A stretch of DNA of 31,297 bases from a virus. The number at the start of each line of letters is the position of its first letter. The stretch's first letter is position 1. The translations under genes and the position numbers were made by a program. The notes under the pieces were generated by a model. The model searched no databases. It was not told the DNA's origin and saw only the letters and a program-made list of their open reading frames with translations. Positions 5,209 to 13,411 of this stretch are shown here, one piece after another. The stretch is from positions 1-31,297 of the IMG/VR virus record IMGVR_UViG_3300043540_000402. One strand, 5' to 3'.

Positions 5209-5760
5209 ATGAAAGACATTGTTGCAAAAAAACGAATAGGTGGAACAGTAAAGAACGGAGAAACAGTCATCCGAGAGATGATTTATTGGAATGCTGTAAA
5301 TCCATGCGATCCAGAAAAATGTGGCTGTTCTTCTATATGCAAATTTTTGTCTGAGAACAATCAATTAAACAAATGTGAGGTTATATACGAATACATGTCT
5401 TCAGTGTTGGATATGTTGCTACGCAATTATCCAAAGGAGATGACAGAAGACGTTGCATATAGAATTGGCCTGCACCTAATCCCCTTGTACAAAATTCTTT
5501 GTCGATTGAAAATGGCCGAATTTGCCACTGTTGATGTAACCACATTTTCAAGTCGTGGAGACATCAAGATTACTCCTATTTTCAAGGAAATTCGTGATAC
5601 TATCCAAGCAATTGAGAGAACATGGAGAGCTATAGGTTTTGATGTATCCAAACCAGACAAAGTTAGTCCTCTGAAACAAGTTGGATTTTTTAATGGCAAA
5701 TCGTACTACGAAGTGATTGAGGGAGGCGCCAATGTCCAGGCTCTTGAAGCGAAAGTCTAA
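5209..5760 (+). CDS. Terminase small subunit (probable)
   Basis: The protein has 183 residues from ATG 5209; an in-frame ATG at 5203 would add two residues, but TAGGA (5196-5200) is spaced better for 5209. The small terminase recognises the packaging start on phage DNA and regulates the large subunit. The call rests on position directly before the large terminase, on size, and on a helical C-terminal half (FKEIRDTIQAIERTWRAIG) typical of these proteins; sequence similarity alone is weak. Counting from 5203, an unusual cysteine cluster, C35, C40, C42, C46 and C58 (NPCDPEKCGCSSIC), suggests metal binding near the N-terminus. The gene overlaps the large terminase start by 29 nt, implying coupled translation. 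The repeats and hairpin upstream are candidates for the cos or pac site. Confidence 0.65.
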   Translation: MKDIVAKKRIGGTVKNGETVIREMIYWNAVNPCDPEKCGCSSICKFLSENNQLNKCEVIYEYMSSVLDMLLRNYPKEMTEDVAYRIGLHLIPLYKILCRLKMAEFATVDVTTFSSRGDIKITPIFKEIRDTIQAIERTWRAIGFDVSKPDKVSPLKQVGFFNGKSYYEVIEGGANVQALEAKV

Positions 5761-7675
5761 GGACAACATAAATGATGATTTATCCAATGAAACGTTTTCA
5801 AAGGATTTATCCAATGAAATTTCTGCTTCGAGAATTGCATCCTACAGAAATGGATGGGAAGGATTTGTAAAATGGTGTGAAGATTTTGTTTATATTCCAA
5901 TTTACCAAGAAGGATTTGATTCTGCTATTTGGAGTCCTCTTGGAAATCTTCCAAAAACTCCGAATCCAAAAACTGGACGAAGTCCACATTTCTTTTGGAC
6001 AAAAATTAAAGAAGCTCTTCATGAACCTCTCCAGATGGAAAAAGGACGATTTAGGTATCGTCTGATAATTTTGTGTTGGGAAAGAGGAGAGGCTAAAAGT
6101 CTCGTAGCATGTCTTATCCAACTTTGGAAATTTTTTAATTGGCCTCGTCAACAGATTATGCTTGGAGCAAATTCCAAGGATCAGGTCAAGTTTGTCCATT
6201 TTGATATTATGCGGGATATTATCCTTAATTCTCCAATATTGTTGGATATGATTGGTGGACAAAAGAACATTCAAGAAAAAGAATTGCGTCTTACTGATTC
6301 CAATGGAAACATAAAAAGCATTATTCGATCTATATCCTCCTTTTCTGGTATTGTATCCAACATTACAGGATACACATTTTCAGAAATCTTTGATATGAAA
6401 AATCCAAAGTTTTTCATCCAACTTGATGGTTCTATCCGTAATATTCCGAATGCTCTTGGTGTAATCGACTCCACTGTATCCACCAAAGATCATATCCTCT
6501 ACAAACTTTATACTGGATGGTTAGCACAAACAACCAAGACAGTTTATTTCTCCTATCGATATAGTTTGAGAGGATTACAGGAAGATTATTGGAACCCAAA
6601 TATGGATCAAGACCAATTGGAGGATTATCGATCTAAATTTCCATTTGGAGAATTTGAAAGATATTTCCAAAATCTTTGGGAAGCAGGAGGACAAAAGGTT
6701 TTTTCTGACGAAATGGTGGATGAAATAGGTTTCATTGGTGCGGATGGATATGAATTTAATCATGAAACTGTTGTATCCATACTTCAGGATAGAAAAGAGG
6801 CAATGATAGCCATATCCGATCTTCAAAACAAGATAATGGATATATCCAATCAAAACAAAACTATTTCTATATTTCAAAACAAAATTAAAAATTGCGAAGC
6901 TCGTTTAAATCCAATGGATAAATTATATCGTCTTTGTGATGATTTTAGGCAACCGAGACCTATGCGTTTAGATGATCTTCTAACGCTCTCAGACGTGTTT
7001 AAAACAGACTTTGCTATTTTGGCAGGTCTCGATATGGCTGATCCATTTGCAAAGCATATTCGGGCTCGTAGTGTCGTTACAGTGATTGCTAAGGGATTGA
7101 TCAATAGCAAAGAAAATACACATATCGTTGCAAGCATGGATTTATTGAATCCACGTTATATTTATTTTGTGGTTGGAATATTTGCTGTTCCTGATAATTC
7201 TCTTGACCTTGCAAAGGATTATTTGGAAGAGATAAACTGGGCGTTGGATGGAATAGACGTTCTGTGTAGTGAACGATATGGTTCCTGGGATATGGTGAAT
7301 TGGGGAGAGGAAAAAGGAATTTTGTTTGAACCAGTATTTCCAACCTACGATAAACAGAGGGAGGCTTTCAAAGAACTTTTTATTGCTATCCAACAAGGAC
7401 GATTTAAATCACCAAAGGTTTTTGTTCCAGGAACAAAAGGGGATGATATTTTGAGGGAAGAACTTTTGATGTTTGATCACGATCAAAATAAAAAATGGTT
7501 TGGAAGTCCAGAGAAAAATGATTCTCATGGAGTACAGGATGATACTATTTTTTCCTTGATATGGTGTTTGTATGGAGGACGAAACATAACTTCTGATCAT
7601 TTTCGAAGACGAAAACCAAATGAGAAGGATTTTGGAGCTTTTTATAAAGGAGAACCTGGATACGGAACCTATTGA
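5732..7675 (+). CDS. terL: Terminase large subunit (packaging ATPase and nuclease)
   Basis: The 647-residue protein powers DNA translocation into the prohead and cuts the genome. ATG 5732 is chosen because GAGGGAGG (5719-5726) precedes it by 5 nt; a TTG at 5717 is in frame but less likely. The ATPase domain shows a deviant Walker A, WERGEAKS, at about residues 116-123, a Walker B-like region with SEIFD at about 217-221, and a coupling-like GVIDSTVS at about 243-250. The C-terminal nuclease has an RNase H-like first acidic motif, GLDMADP (about 432-438), and a late acidic pair, VQDD (about 601-604), as in the family. An insert of about 70 residues (about 340-410), rich in Lys, Asn and Ile, separates the two domains. 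The N-terminus is built of repeated DLSNE codons that carry the TTATCCAA word. Confidence 0.93.
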   Translation: MSRLLKRKSKDNINDDLSNETFSKDLSNEISASRIASYRNGWEGFVKWCEDFVYIPIYQEGFDSAIWSPLGNLPKTPNPKTGRSPHFFWTKIKEALHEPLQMEKGRFRYRLIILCWERGEAKSLVACLIQLWKFFNWPRQQIMLGANSKDQVKFVHFDIMRDIILNSPILLDMIGGQKNIQEKELRLTDSNGNIKSIIRSISSFSGIVSNITGYTFSEIFDMKNPKFFIQLDGSIRNIPNALGVIDSTVSTKDHILYKLYTGWLAQTTKTVYFSYRYSLRGLQEDYWNPNMDQDQLEDYRSKFPFGEFERYFQNLWEAGGQKVFSDEMVDEIGFIGADGYEFNHETVVSILQDRKEAMIAISDLQNKIMDISNQNKTISIFQNKIKNCEARLNPMDKLYRLCDDFRQPRPMRLDDLLTLSDVFKTDFAILAGLDMADPFAKHIRARSVVTVIAKGLINSKENTHIVASMDLLNPRYIYFVVGIFAVPDNSLDLAKDYLEEINWALDGIDVLCSERYGSWDMVNWGEEKGILFEPVFPTYDKQREAFKELFIAIQQGRFKSPKVFVPGTKGDDILREELLMFDHDQNKKWFGSPEKNDSHGVQDDTIFSLIWCLYGGRNITSDHFRRRKPNEKDFGAFYKGEPGYGTY

Positions 7676-7696
7676 ATTATTTTTTATTCAAATCCC

Positions 7697-7724
7697 TTGA
7701 CTTTTCCTAAAAAACATAGGAAAA
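7697..7724 (+). promoter_or_regulatory. Intergenic hairpin and possible promoter before portal
   Basis: TTGACT (7697-7702) overlaps the start of an 8-bp inverted repeat, TTTTCCTA (7702-7709) and TAGGAAAA (7717-7724). The TTGACTTTTCC core matches the terminase leader at 5103, so both may be controlled by one regulator. No good -10 is seen at 17 bp, so promoter activity is uncertain. Confidence 0.35.
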
Positions 7725-7751
7725 GAAATCCAAAACTAAAGTGAGGTTAAT

Positions 7752-9407
7752 ATGGCTGAAGAATTTAATGAACTATCCCCTCAAGAATTTGCTATGCCCT
7801 GGCAATACTCCACAGATGGTTATGAATCTGATCCTGATGGATTCAGCATGATTGACCGTAGTGGAACAGATGATTCTGAATCTCGAAGCACGCTACAAGA
7901 TGAGTGTTGGAAGAAATTCTGTAAAAATCCTCAGATGAATACTTCTGTACGAGGATTGGTTGGACGATTAACCGGATTTGATTTTGGTGTAACGTCTGAT
8001 ATTAAAGAGATTCGGGAGGTGATTGAAGAAATTGAATATGATCCAAGAAATAAACTTTATAGTTTATGGCCGTCCTTTGTTGGACGAGCAAATATTGAAG
8101 GAGAGCTTTTCCTTTGTTTATCCTGCCATGCTGATGGATTCATCGAAGTTGATTTTATTGATCCTGGAACCATAAAAGGCTGTGGATCAGATGATTCTGG
8201 AATTATTTTTCATCCAACTAAGACACACTTCCCTCTATTTTACAACATTGAAATATCCTCAGAAGAACCCATATTTTCCAACAAAAAATATGTCCAAATT
8301 CCAAGTATAAATATAGCACGTTATCCTGAACTTATTTCTATAGCAAAAAATAGTACATACTGGGATGATTCTAATGGAGATTATTGCAAAAACAAAAACA
8401 AAAAATTTAAACAGTTTGGTGGATATTTTCGTTTTATTATTTCTTGGAATAGAGGATTTGTCCAAAAAAGAAATTTTTCATTTTTGAGAACTACATTAGA
8501 ATGGATGAATCATTACGAAAATCTCAAAAAATTTGAAATTGATCACAAAAAATCTGCTGGAAGTTATTTATGGATATTTAATTTTGAGGATATAAAAGCA
8601 TTCAAACAATGGGCAGCTTTATCTGATGAAGAAAGAAAGAAAACTGGAATTTTAGCAAAGAAAACACCTGGAGGTTCTCTTATCCTTCCTCCTGGTATTA
8701 AAGTTGATGTAAAATCTCCAACCTTGCCAGCAATATCCAATACCGATACTGATATTATGCAAATGATTGCGTCAGGATTGAATGAACCAGAGGATATTTT
8801 AACAGGAACATCGTCAGGAACATACGCATCTGTAAAAGCATCTCGTGGACCAATGTCCGATAGAACTTCAGATGAAGTAGCATACTTTGAAAGATTTTTG
8901 CGACATGAGTTTTGGGGAAATATTTTCTTTTTGAAATCCAAACTCACAAAATTTCCTGAAGTTTTTGCTGTAAAAGAAGCAGTGGATTTCAATGACAAGA
9001 AAGAACCTATTTTCAAGAAGGTAAAAAGAAAACCAGAATTTTTAATTGGGATTTCTTTTCCAATTTCTGAAACTATTGACCTTGAAACTCGTGCTAAAGC
9101 ATTACTCGGTGTAAAACATGGAAATATGTCCGCATCTCTCGGTATCCCAAATTCTGAAATTGCAAGAAGACTTGGAATTGGTGGATATGGATATTTGAGA
9201 TTGAAAAAAGCTACAGAGGATGCACGTTATCCTGATCTTTTGATTGAAGCTGACTTTGCTGCTGCATCGGTAAATAATCCAAAAGATAAAACACAAACAG
9301 CGGATCAAAATGACCAAGAACAATCCACTCCTGGAAATAATGAAGAACAATCCACTGTCGAAAAAAACAAAACCCAACCAGCAAAAAAGAAATTGGTTAA
9401 AAAATAA
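7752..9407 (+). CDS. Portal protein
   Basis: The 551-residue protein forms the dodecameric ring at one capsid vertex, through which DNA enters and to which the neck attaches. Support comes from length, position after the large terminase and before the protease, and typical portal segments: an N-terminal part around NTSVRGLVGRLTGF, a central wing-like region with DFIDPGTIKG, and a C-terminal conserved stretch, MIASGLNEPEDILTG followed by YASVKAS (about residues 336-360), corresponding to the region before the clip and crown helices. The last 45 residues are a Gln/Glu/Thr/Lys-rich tail ending AKKKLVKK. The start has GTGAGG upstream. The gene is followed at once by an IS605-like mini-element rather than by the next head gene. 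Confidence 0.9.
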   Translation: MAEEFNELSPQEFAMPWQYSTDGYESDPDGFSMIDRSGTDDSESRSTLQDECWKKFCKNPQMNTSVRGLVGRLTGFDFGVTSDIKEIREVIEEIEYDPRNKLYSLWPSFVGRANIEGELFLCLSCHADGFIEVDFIDPGTIKGCGSDDSGIIFHPTKTHFPLFYNIEISSEEPIFSNKKYVQIPSINIARYPELISIAKNSTYWDDSNGDYCKNKNKKFKQFGGYFRFIISWNRGFVQKRNFSFLRTTLEWMNHYENLKKFEIDHKKSAGSYLWIFNFEDIKAFKQWAALSDEERKKTGILAKKTPGGSLILPPGIKVDVKSPTLPAISNTDTDIMQMIASGLNEPEDILTGTSSGTYASVKASRGPMSDRTSDEVAYFERFLRHEFWGNIFFLKSKLTKFPEVFAVKEAVDFNDKKEPIFKKVKRKPEFLIGISFPISETIDLETRAKALLGVKHGNMSASLGIPNSEIARRLGIGGYGYLRLKKATEDARYPDLLIEADFAAASVNNPKDKTQTADQNDQEQSTPGNNEEQSTVEKNKTQPAKKKLVKK

Positions 9408-9415
9408 TAATTGAC

Positions 9416-9584
9416 CAGAAGAAACGCCGTAAGACCCCTGACTTTAGACATAGGGATATAAGTCGAAAAAAAAGACTTGACATTATACATAAAACATGAT
9501 TAGTGTAGTCCAACTTGGGACTGGGGCTACAGTCCCTTGGCTCTGCCATAGAAGCCCCTGGCTTTAGTCGTGGGGAGTAGTCAC
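9416..9584 (+). mobile_element. IS200/IS605-family mini-element (copy 1), transposase-less
   Basis: This 169-bp sequence from CAGAAGAAACG to GTAGTCAC lies between portal and protease. Both ends carry related hairpins: CCCCTGACTTTAGACATAGG on the left and CCCCTGGCTTTAGTCGTGGG on the right, in the same orientation, as expected for ends recognised by a Y1 (HUH) transposase. Upstream flanking bases are TTGAC, a plausible target/TAM sequence. Inside are TTGACA (9477-9482) and TAGTGT (9501-9506) with an 18-bp spacer, then a hairpin GGGACT/AGTCCC (9517-9522, 9531-9536) and the right-end hairpin. In tnpB elements this 3' part is the omega-RNA scaffold. No tnpA or tnpB reading frame is present. It is about 80% identical to copy 2. 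Confidence 0.8.
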
Positions 9585-9656
9585 ATGAATTTCAAATGTC
9601 AAATTTCATAGTTTTTTGTAGTATTTATGAGTTTCCCAAATTTTGGGAGGATTACT

Positions 9657-10760
9657 ATGGACAAAAAAATTACAGTTTCATCCAATGCATTGTGTTTCGC
9701 TGATCCTGGTTGTTTTGCAATAACAAGTGTACAAGAAACCGAACCTGAGAAAAAAGTAAAACTGAATATGAAAGTTTATTCAGGATCGGTTATCAAAGGA
9801 CACTGGTATTGGGGTGATTTGGCAATTGATCTTTCTGGTATTGATGTACAAGGAGAAAAATTTCCGATTTTAGAAGATCATGATGTTTACAGAAGAATTG
9901 GATTTTCTGGAAAACCTGTTATACAGGATGATGGAGTTCACATCGATCCTGAAACCACTGTTTTGGTTGATACACCTACCGCTAATGAGTTTGTAGCATT
10001 GTCCAAACAAGGATTTCCTTTCCAATCAAGCATTTCAATTATCCCTCTTTCTGTAGAACGAATCGATGAGGATGTTGAAACTACTGTGAATGGGTATTCG
10101 TTTAAGGGGCCGGGTACCATTTTTAGGAAATCTTTGTATCGTGAAGCTTCAGTGTGTGTGTTTGGTTGGGATTCCGCCACATCATCCACTGTTGCAGGAA
10201 TGTCGAAATCTAATGGAGAATTAGAATTGAATTTTAAGGAAACCGTTGTTGGGAAGGAGGTTGAAAAACTGATGGATATCACTGAATTGAAAGAAAAATA
10301 TCCTGATTTGATTCAAAAAATTCAGGAAGAGGTTAAAGCGGAACTGTCCAAGACCACTCCAAAAAATCAAGAAACGGAAACTTTGATTGCCGAACTATCT
10401 CAGAAACTCCAGGCAAGTGAAGCAAAGGTTCTTGAATTGGAGAAAAAGGATGCTATCCGTGCCGAACGAGAAATTTCTCTTCGAGCGGAGAACATCTGGA
10501 CAGTCAAATTGTCGGAATCTTCTCTAAACGAAAGCTTGTATCCTAAAGTTCGGAAGCATGTTTCTCATACAGACTTTGTTAAAGATGGAAAGTTTGATGA
10601 GGAAGGTTTTTCGAAGGCAATTGATGCAGAGATTGAAGATTGGGAAAAACTTATTCCGACTTCAACTCCAGTAATTGGAACAGGTTTCTCTCATGATGCT
10701 ACGAAAGTAACTGTTGAGAAAACCATTTCCGATCTTGCTGCGTTGGCTGGTATTAAATAA
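9657..10760 (+). CDS. Prohead protease fused to scaffold domain
   Basis: The protein has 367 residues. ATG 9657 is preceded by GGGAGG; an in-frame ATG at 9627 lacks a ribosome site. The N-terminal 200 residues have the features of a herpesvirus-assemblin-type prohead protease: a candidate catalytic His in ILEDHD (about H75), a candidate Ser in FQSSISI (about 124-127), and the family segment YREASVCVFGWDSA. A charged, helical coiled-coil region with repeated Glu and Lys (about 205-285) looks like an internal scaffold. The C-terminal part (about 290-367) would contact the capsid protein. Protease and scaffold in one chain is known in many siphoviruses. It would shape the prohead and then be degraded. 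The position just before decoration and capsid genes agrees. Confidence 0.82.
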   Translation: MDKKITVSSNALCFADPGCFAITSVQETEPEKKVKLNMKVYSGSVIKGHWYWGDLAIDLSGIDVQGEKFPILEDHDVYRRIGFSGKPVIQDDGVHIDPETTVLVDTPTANEFVALSKQGFPFQSSISIIPLSVERIDEDVETTVNGYSFKGPGTIFRKSLYREASVCVFGWDSATSSTVAGMSKSNGELELNFKETVVGKEVEKLMDITELKEKYPDLIQKIQEEVKAELSKTTPKNQETETLIAELSQKLQASEAKVLELEKKDAIRAEREISLRAENIWTVKLSESSLNESLYPKVRKHVSHTDFVKDGKFDEEGFSKAIDAEIEDWEKLIPTSTPVIGTGFSHDATKVTVEKTISDLAALAGIK

Positions 10761-10778
10761 CGAAAGGCGGTGATTTTT

Positions 10779-11435
10779 ATGGATTCTCCCCGTATGAAAA
10801 GAGGAATTCAAAGCCCCGATTATCGAGTTCTGTATTACTCGAATCCTGAAGCTGCTTTGAAGGTTCCTGTTACTTTGTCTGGTGGGTTTGGCGTAGTTCC
10901 TGCTGGAACCATTTTGGCTATGAACACTTCTACATCTGTTGTTCGACATGGGTTTTTCGTTCCCTATGATCCTACTGCGATCACTGGTAATGAATTCGCA
11001 CCCGGTAGGGCATATCTTATTTCCAATACTGCAAGCGGTGAAGCTAATCTTTATACTTCGGTGGATGATAGCTACAAATTTGAAGTTGGTGATGATGTTG
11101 TTGTCATCGACGATACAACTGCTGCACAAAATCTTGGAGCTATTACTGCCATTTCCAGATCGTCCAATAGAGCCACTATTACTGTGACTACTGCTCCTAC
11201 TGCTGCTTTTACGACAGCACGTTTTGCTTATCTGGCGACCAAAGGATATCGTACTCCTATTGGAATCCTTGAAAAGGCGGTTGATACTGGAACAGGTTCG
11301 AATGCTTGGCGAGCTAATACAACAATGATCCTTGGTAATTGTGTGCTGTATCAGGCTACTTTGGAAAATATGGATTCCGCTGCGAAGTCTGCACTGAGCA
11401 TTACTGTTCTTGGTCAGTATGCTTATATTAAATAA
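10779..11435 (+). CDS. Capsid decoration/stabilisation protein (probable)
   Basis: The protein has 218 residues. ATG 10779 follows AAAGGCGGTG; an in-frame GTG at 10770 is within that ribosome site. It is rich in Thr, Ala, Ser and Val and predicted to be all-beta. Position between the protease-scaffold and major capsid genes is typical for lambda gpD-like decoration proteins, which clamp the expanded capsid. The first 90 residues, with LKVPVTLSGGFGVVPAGTIL, resemble such beta-tulip proteins. A second region, about residues 101-152 (FEVGDDVVVID then RATITVTTAPTA), resembles the segment inserted in the capsid protein encoded next. Functional assignment is by context and composition. Confidence 0.72.
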   Translation: MDSPRMKRGIQSPDYRVLYYSNPEAALKVPVTLSGGFGVVPAGTILAMNTSTSVVRHGFFVPYDPTAITGNEFAPGRAYLISNTASGEANLYTSVDDSYKFEVGDDVVVIDDTTAAQNLGAITAISRSSNRATITVTTAPTAAFTTARFAYLATKGYRTPIGILEKAVDTGTGSNAWRANTTMILGNCVLYQATLENMDSAAKSALSITVLGQYAYIK

Positions 11436-11453
11436 GAAAGGTGGTGAGTAACT

Positions 11454-12701
11454 ATGCCAAGAGGACAAAGTGATATCCCTGAACTGAGGCTTGAAGTTCT
11501 TCAAGGGCTTGTAACGAAGTTTACAGCCCCTCCGAATCTTCTCTTGATGAATTTGTTTCCGGAGTCTGATGCTGCATCCAATACGATTAAATGGGAGTCC
11601 CAAGAAGGTACTCGTGGAATGACTCCTTTTGTTCCGCCTGGTGCTCCTGCTCCTGAGACGGCTCCTGTTGGACTTGCATCCCATTCGGCTGAAGCAGCTT
11701 ATTGGAAAGAAAAGATGTATTTTGACGAAGAGTTTTTGAATAATCTCCGTCAGGCAGGAACTGTCCAGCAATATCAGGAATCCAGAACGACTTTGGCAAA
11801 AGAAACCGCTCGACTGACCTATCGTTGTATGCGTAGGAAAGAGTGGATGTTTGCCAAAATGCTTTTTGATGGCACTATCAACTATAACGTTGCAAGCGGT
11901 ACTAAATTGGGTGTTGATTATGGCATTTCTGCTAATCATCAGGTTACTCTAACTTCGAACTATAAGTGGGGGACTGGTACAACTCCTGATATCCTTGGTG
12001 ATATTATGGATGCAAAGCAGGCTATTTCGGATGCGTGTGGTGCAAATGTAGATTACGCCATTTGTTCTACACAAGTTTTGAAATATCTTGCTGCTGACAA
12101 GACCATCCGTGAACTTTTGCAGAAGAGCATGTTTGGTGATGGTTCCTTGTTTAGTGGAACAAAGAGTCCCATTGTTGGTGTAAATGTCAATGTCATTTCC
12201 GGTCTTCTGAACATTCCCAATCTTGTTATTTATGATGAAAAGTTCGAAGCACGGGCATATTTGACTGGTGCTGTTACTGGTAGTTCTACCACATCTTTTA
12301 CCGTTGAAGACGCTTCTGATTTCGTTACTGGAAGCACCATTCGGTTTGTGGATGTATCTGCTGGAACCTACGAAGACAGAACCATCTCCTCAATCACCAA
12401 TGAGACCAATACAATTACCGTATCGTCTGCTCCTTCAAACAGCTATCGTGCTGGTGAAGACTATGTTTTTATGCGACGGAACTTCGTTGCAGACAATAAG
12501 TTCGTCATGTTTGCTTCGACTGTTGAAGGACAGAAGATCGCTGAATTCAAACGTGCTCCTTTTGGTCTGGATCGCCATTATGGTATTAAGGCGGATGTGG
12601 ATCAAACTTGGGACCCCGAAGGCATGTATATTCGGGTGCAGGACAAAGGTCTTCCAGTTCTGTACCAAAACGATGCAGTCTATATCCTGACTGTTGAGTA
12701 A
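11454..12701 (+). CDS. Major capsid protein, lambda gpE-like
   Basis: The 415-residue protein is probably a HK97-fold major capsid protein of the lambda-E group. Features are the N-terminal LLLMNLFP segment with nearby acidic residues, a long region with TLAKETARLTYRCMRRKEWM (about 113-132), NVDYAICSTQVLKYLAADKTIRELL, and the C-terminal DRHYGIKADVDQTWDPEGMYIRVQDKGLP, typical of that group. A beta-rich insertion lies at about residues 270-341 and resembles part of the decoration protein. A strong ribosome site, AAGGTGGTGAG, precedes the start. Codon choice is notably less AT-biased than in neighbouring small genes, consistent with high expression. Confidence 0.9.
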   Translation: MPRGQSDIPELRLEVLQGLVTKFTAPPNLLLMNLFPESDAASNTIKWESQEGTRGMTPFVPPGAPAPETAPVGLASHSAEAAYWKEKMYFDEEFLNNLRQAGTVQQYQESRTTLAKETARLTYRCMRRKEWMFAKMLFDGTINYNVASGTKLGVDYGISANHQVTLTSNYKWGTGTTPDILGDIMDAKQAISDACGANVDYAICSTQVLKYLAADKTIRELLQKSMFGDGSLFSGTKSPIVGVNVNVISGLLNIPNLVIYDEKFEARAYLTGAVTGSSTTSFTVEDASDFVTGSTIRFVDVSAGTYEDRTISSITNETNTITVSSAPSNSYRAGEDYVFMRRNFVADNKFVMFASTVEGQKIAEFKRAPFGLDRHYGIKADVDQTWDPEGMYIRVQDKGLPVLYQNDAVYILTVE

Positions 12702-12711
12702 AAGAGGCGGT

Positions 12712-12966
12712 ATGGCTACTATCAAACAATGCGAGTTTCTTACGTCATTGAAAGTGGCCGGTAAAGTCTATGTGAGGGGGACTATCCTTTATCCCCCTCT
12801 ACCTCATGAAGTTGTATCCGAAATCGAGTGTGGATCAAACCATTTGAAAATTATTTATGAAGACAGGAGTCCTGTGTACGATGAGGATACAACTTCAGTC
12901 CCCCAATCTGTTGTAATTGAGGAAACGACAGAACCGACCAAAAAAATCAGGAAAAAAAGAAAATGA
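12712..12966 (+). CDS. Small head protein of unknown function
   Basis: The protein has 84 residues. ATG 12712 follows AGAGGCGG; an in-frame TTG at 12694 lies inside the capsid gene and is unlikely. The N-terminal half, with KVAGKVYVRGTILYPPLP, looks like a compact beta domain. The C-terminus is acidic, then strongly basic (KKIRKKRK). Many siphoviruses carry a small protein between the capsid gene and the first connector. It might be a minor head or connector-associated protein, but I do not recognise the family. Its stop overlaps the next start (ATGA). Confidence 0.65.
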   Translation: MATIKQCEFLTSLKVAGKVYVRGTILYPPLPHEVVSEIECGSNHLKIIYEDRSPVYDEDTTSVPQSVVIEETTEPTKKIRKKRK

Positions 12967-13388
12967 CCTCAGACGATATGGTTGATCTGGTAAAAGCAGA
13001 GGTCAAATCTTTGTCTTCAAAATTGGCTGAAGACGATTATACAAATGCAATCGAAGATGCCAAAAGAGAGACAGGATTTGGCCTTCCAACAGATGATCCG
13101 TTTCGTATTCTTTGGCTAAAGAATCGAGCTAAACGACATCTGTTTTTTTATTTGATGTCGGAGAGTGCTCATAAATTTAAGTATGACACGATCAACCTTA
13201 ATCAACGCTTTGAGCATTATATGAGTTTGATTACAATGATGGATCAGCAGTTTGAAAAAGCAATGGAGGATAATCCAGAACTTTTTGGAGACGAAGTACT
13301 TGCCGCTTATTTGTATGGTGGAATGAAAGTCGAGGCAGGATTCATCTACGATTATTTAGGTAAGGATGTTACCTATAAGGCAAGATAA
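12963..13388 (+). CDS. Head-tail connector, adaptor protein (probable)
   Basis: The protein has 141 residues and is almost entirely alpha-helical. The segment DPFRILWLKNRAKRHLFFYL followed by KYDTINLNQRFEHYMSLITM is typical of gp6/gp15-like adaptors that dock under the portal. It is the first connector gene after the capsid gene, as expected. The start overlaps the preceding stop (ATGA), so translation is probably coupled. The C-terminal GGMKVEAGFIYDYLGKD could contact the next neck ring. The assignment is from context and helical pattern. Confidence 0.7.
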   Translation: MTSDDMVDLVKAEVKSLSSKLAEDDYTNAIEDAKRETGFGLPTDDPFRILWLKNRAKRHLFFYLMSESAHKFKYDTINLNQRFEHYMSLITMMDQQFEKAMEDNPELFGDEVLAAYLYGGMKVEAGFIYDYLGKDVTYKAR

Positions 13389-13411
13389 TCTGAAAAAGGA
13401 AAACGACTTCG

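Noticed and set aside
9305-9490. Minus-strand frame running into mini-element copy 1, as a possible tnpB remnant
   Set aside because: Translation shows no TnpB or TnpA motif; it is the shadow of the portal C-terminus.
10662-11939. 425-codon minus-strand frame opposite protease, decoration and capsid genes
   Set aside because: Serine/arginine-rich shadow of the less AT-biased + strand genes; composition is not protein-like and it crosses three real genes.
12268-12690. 140-codon frame inside the major capsid gene
   Set aside because: Same strand, different frame, no start signal, fully covered by the strongly supported capsid gene.
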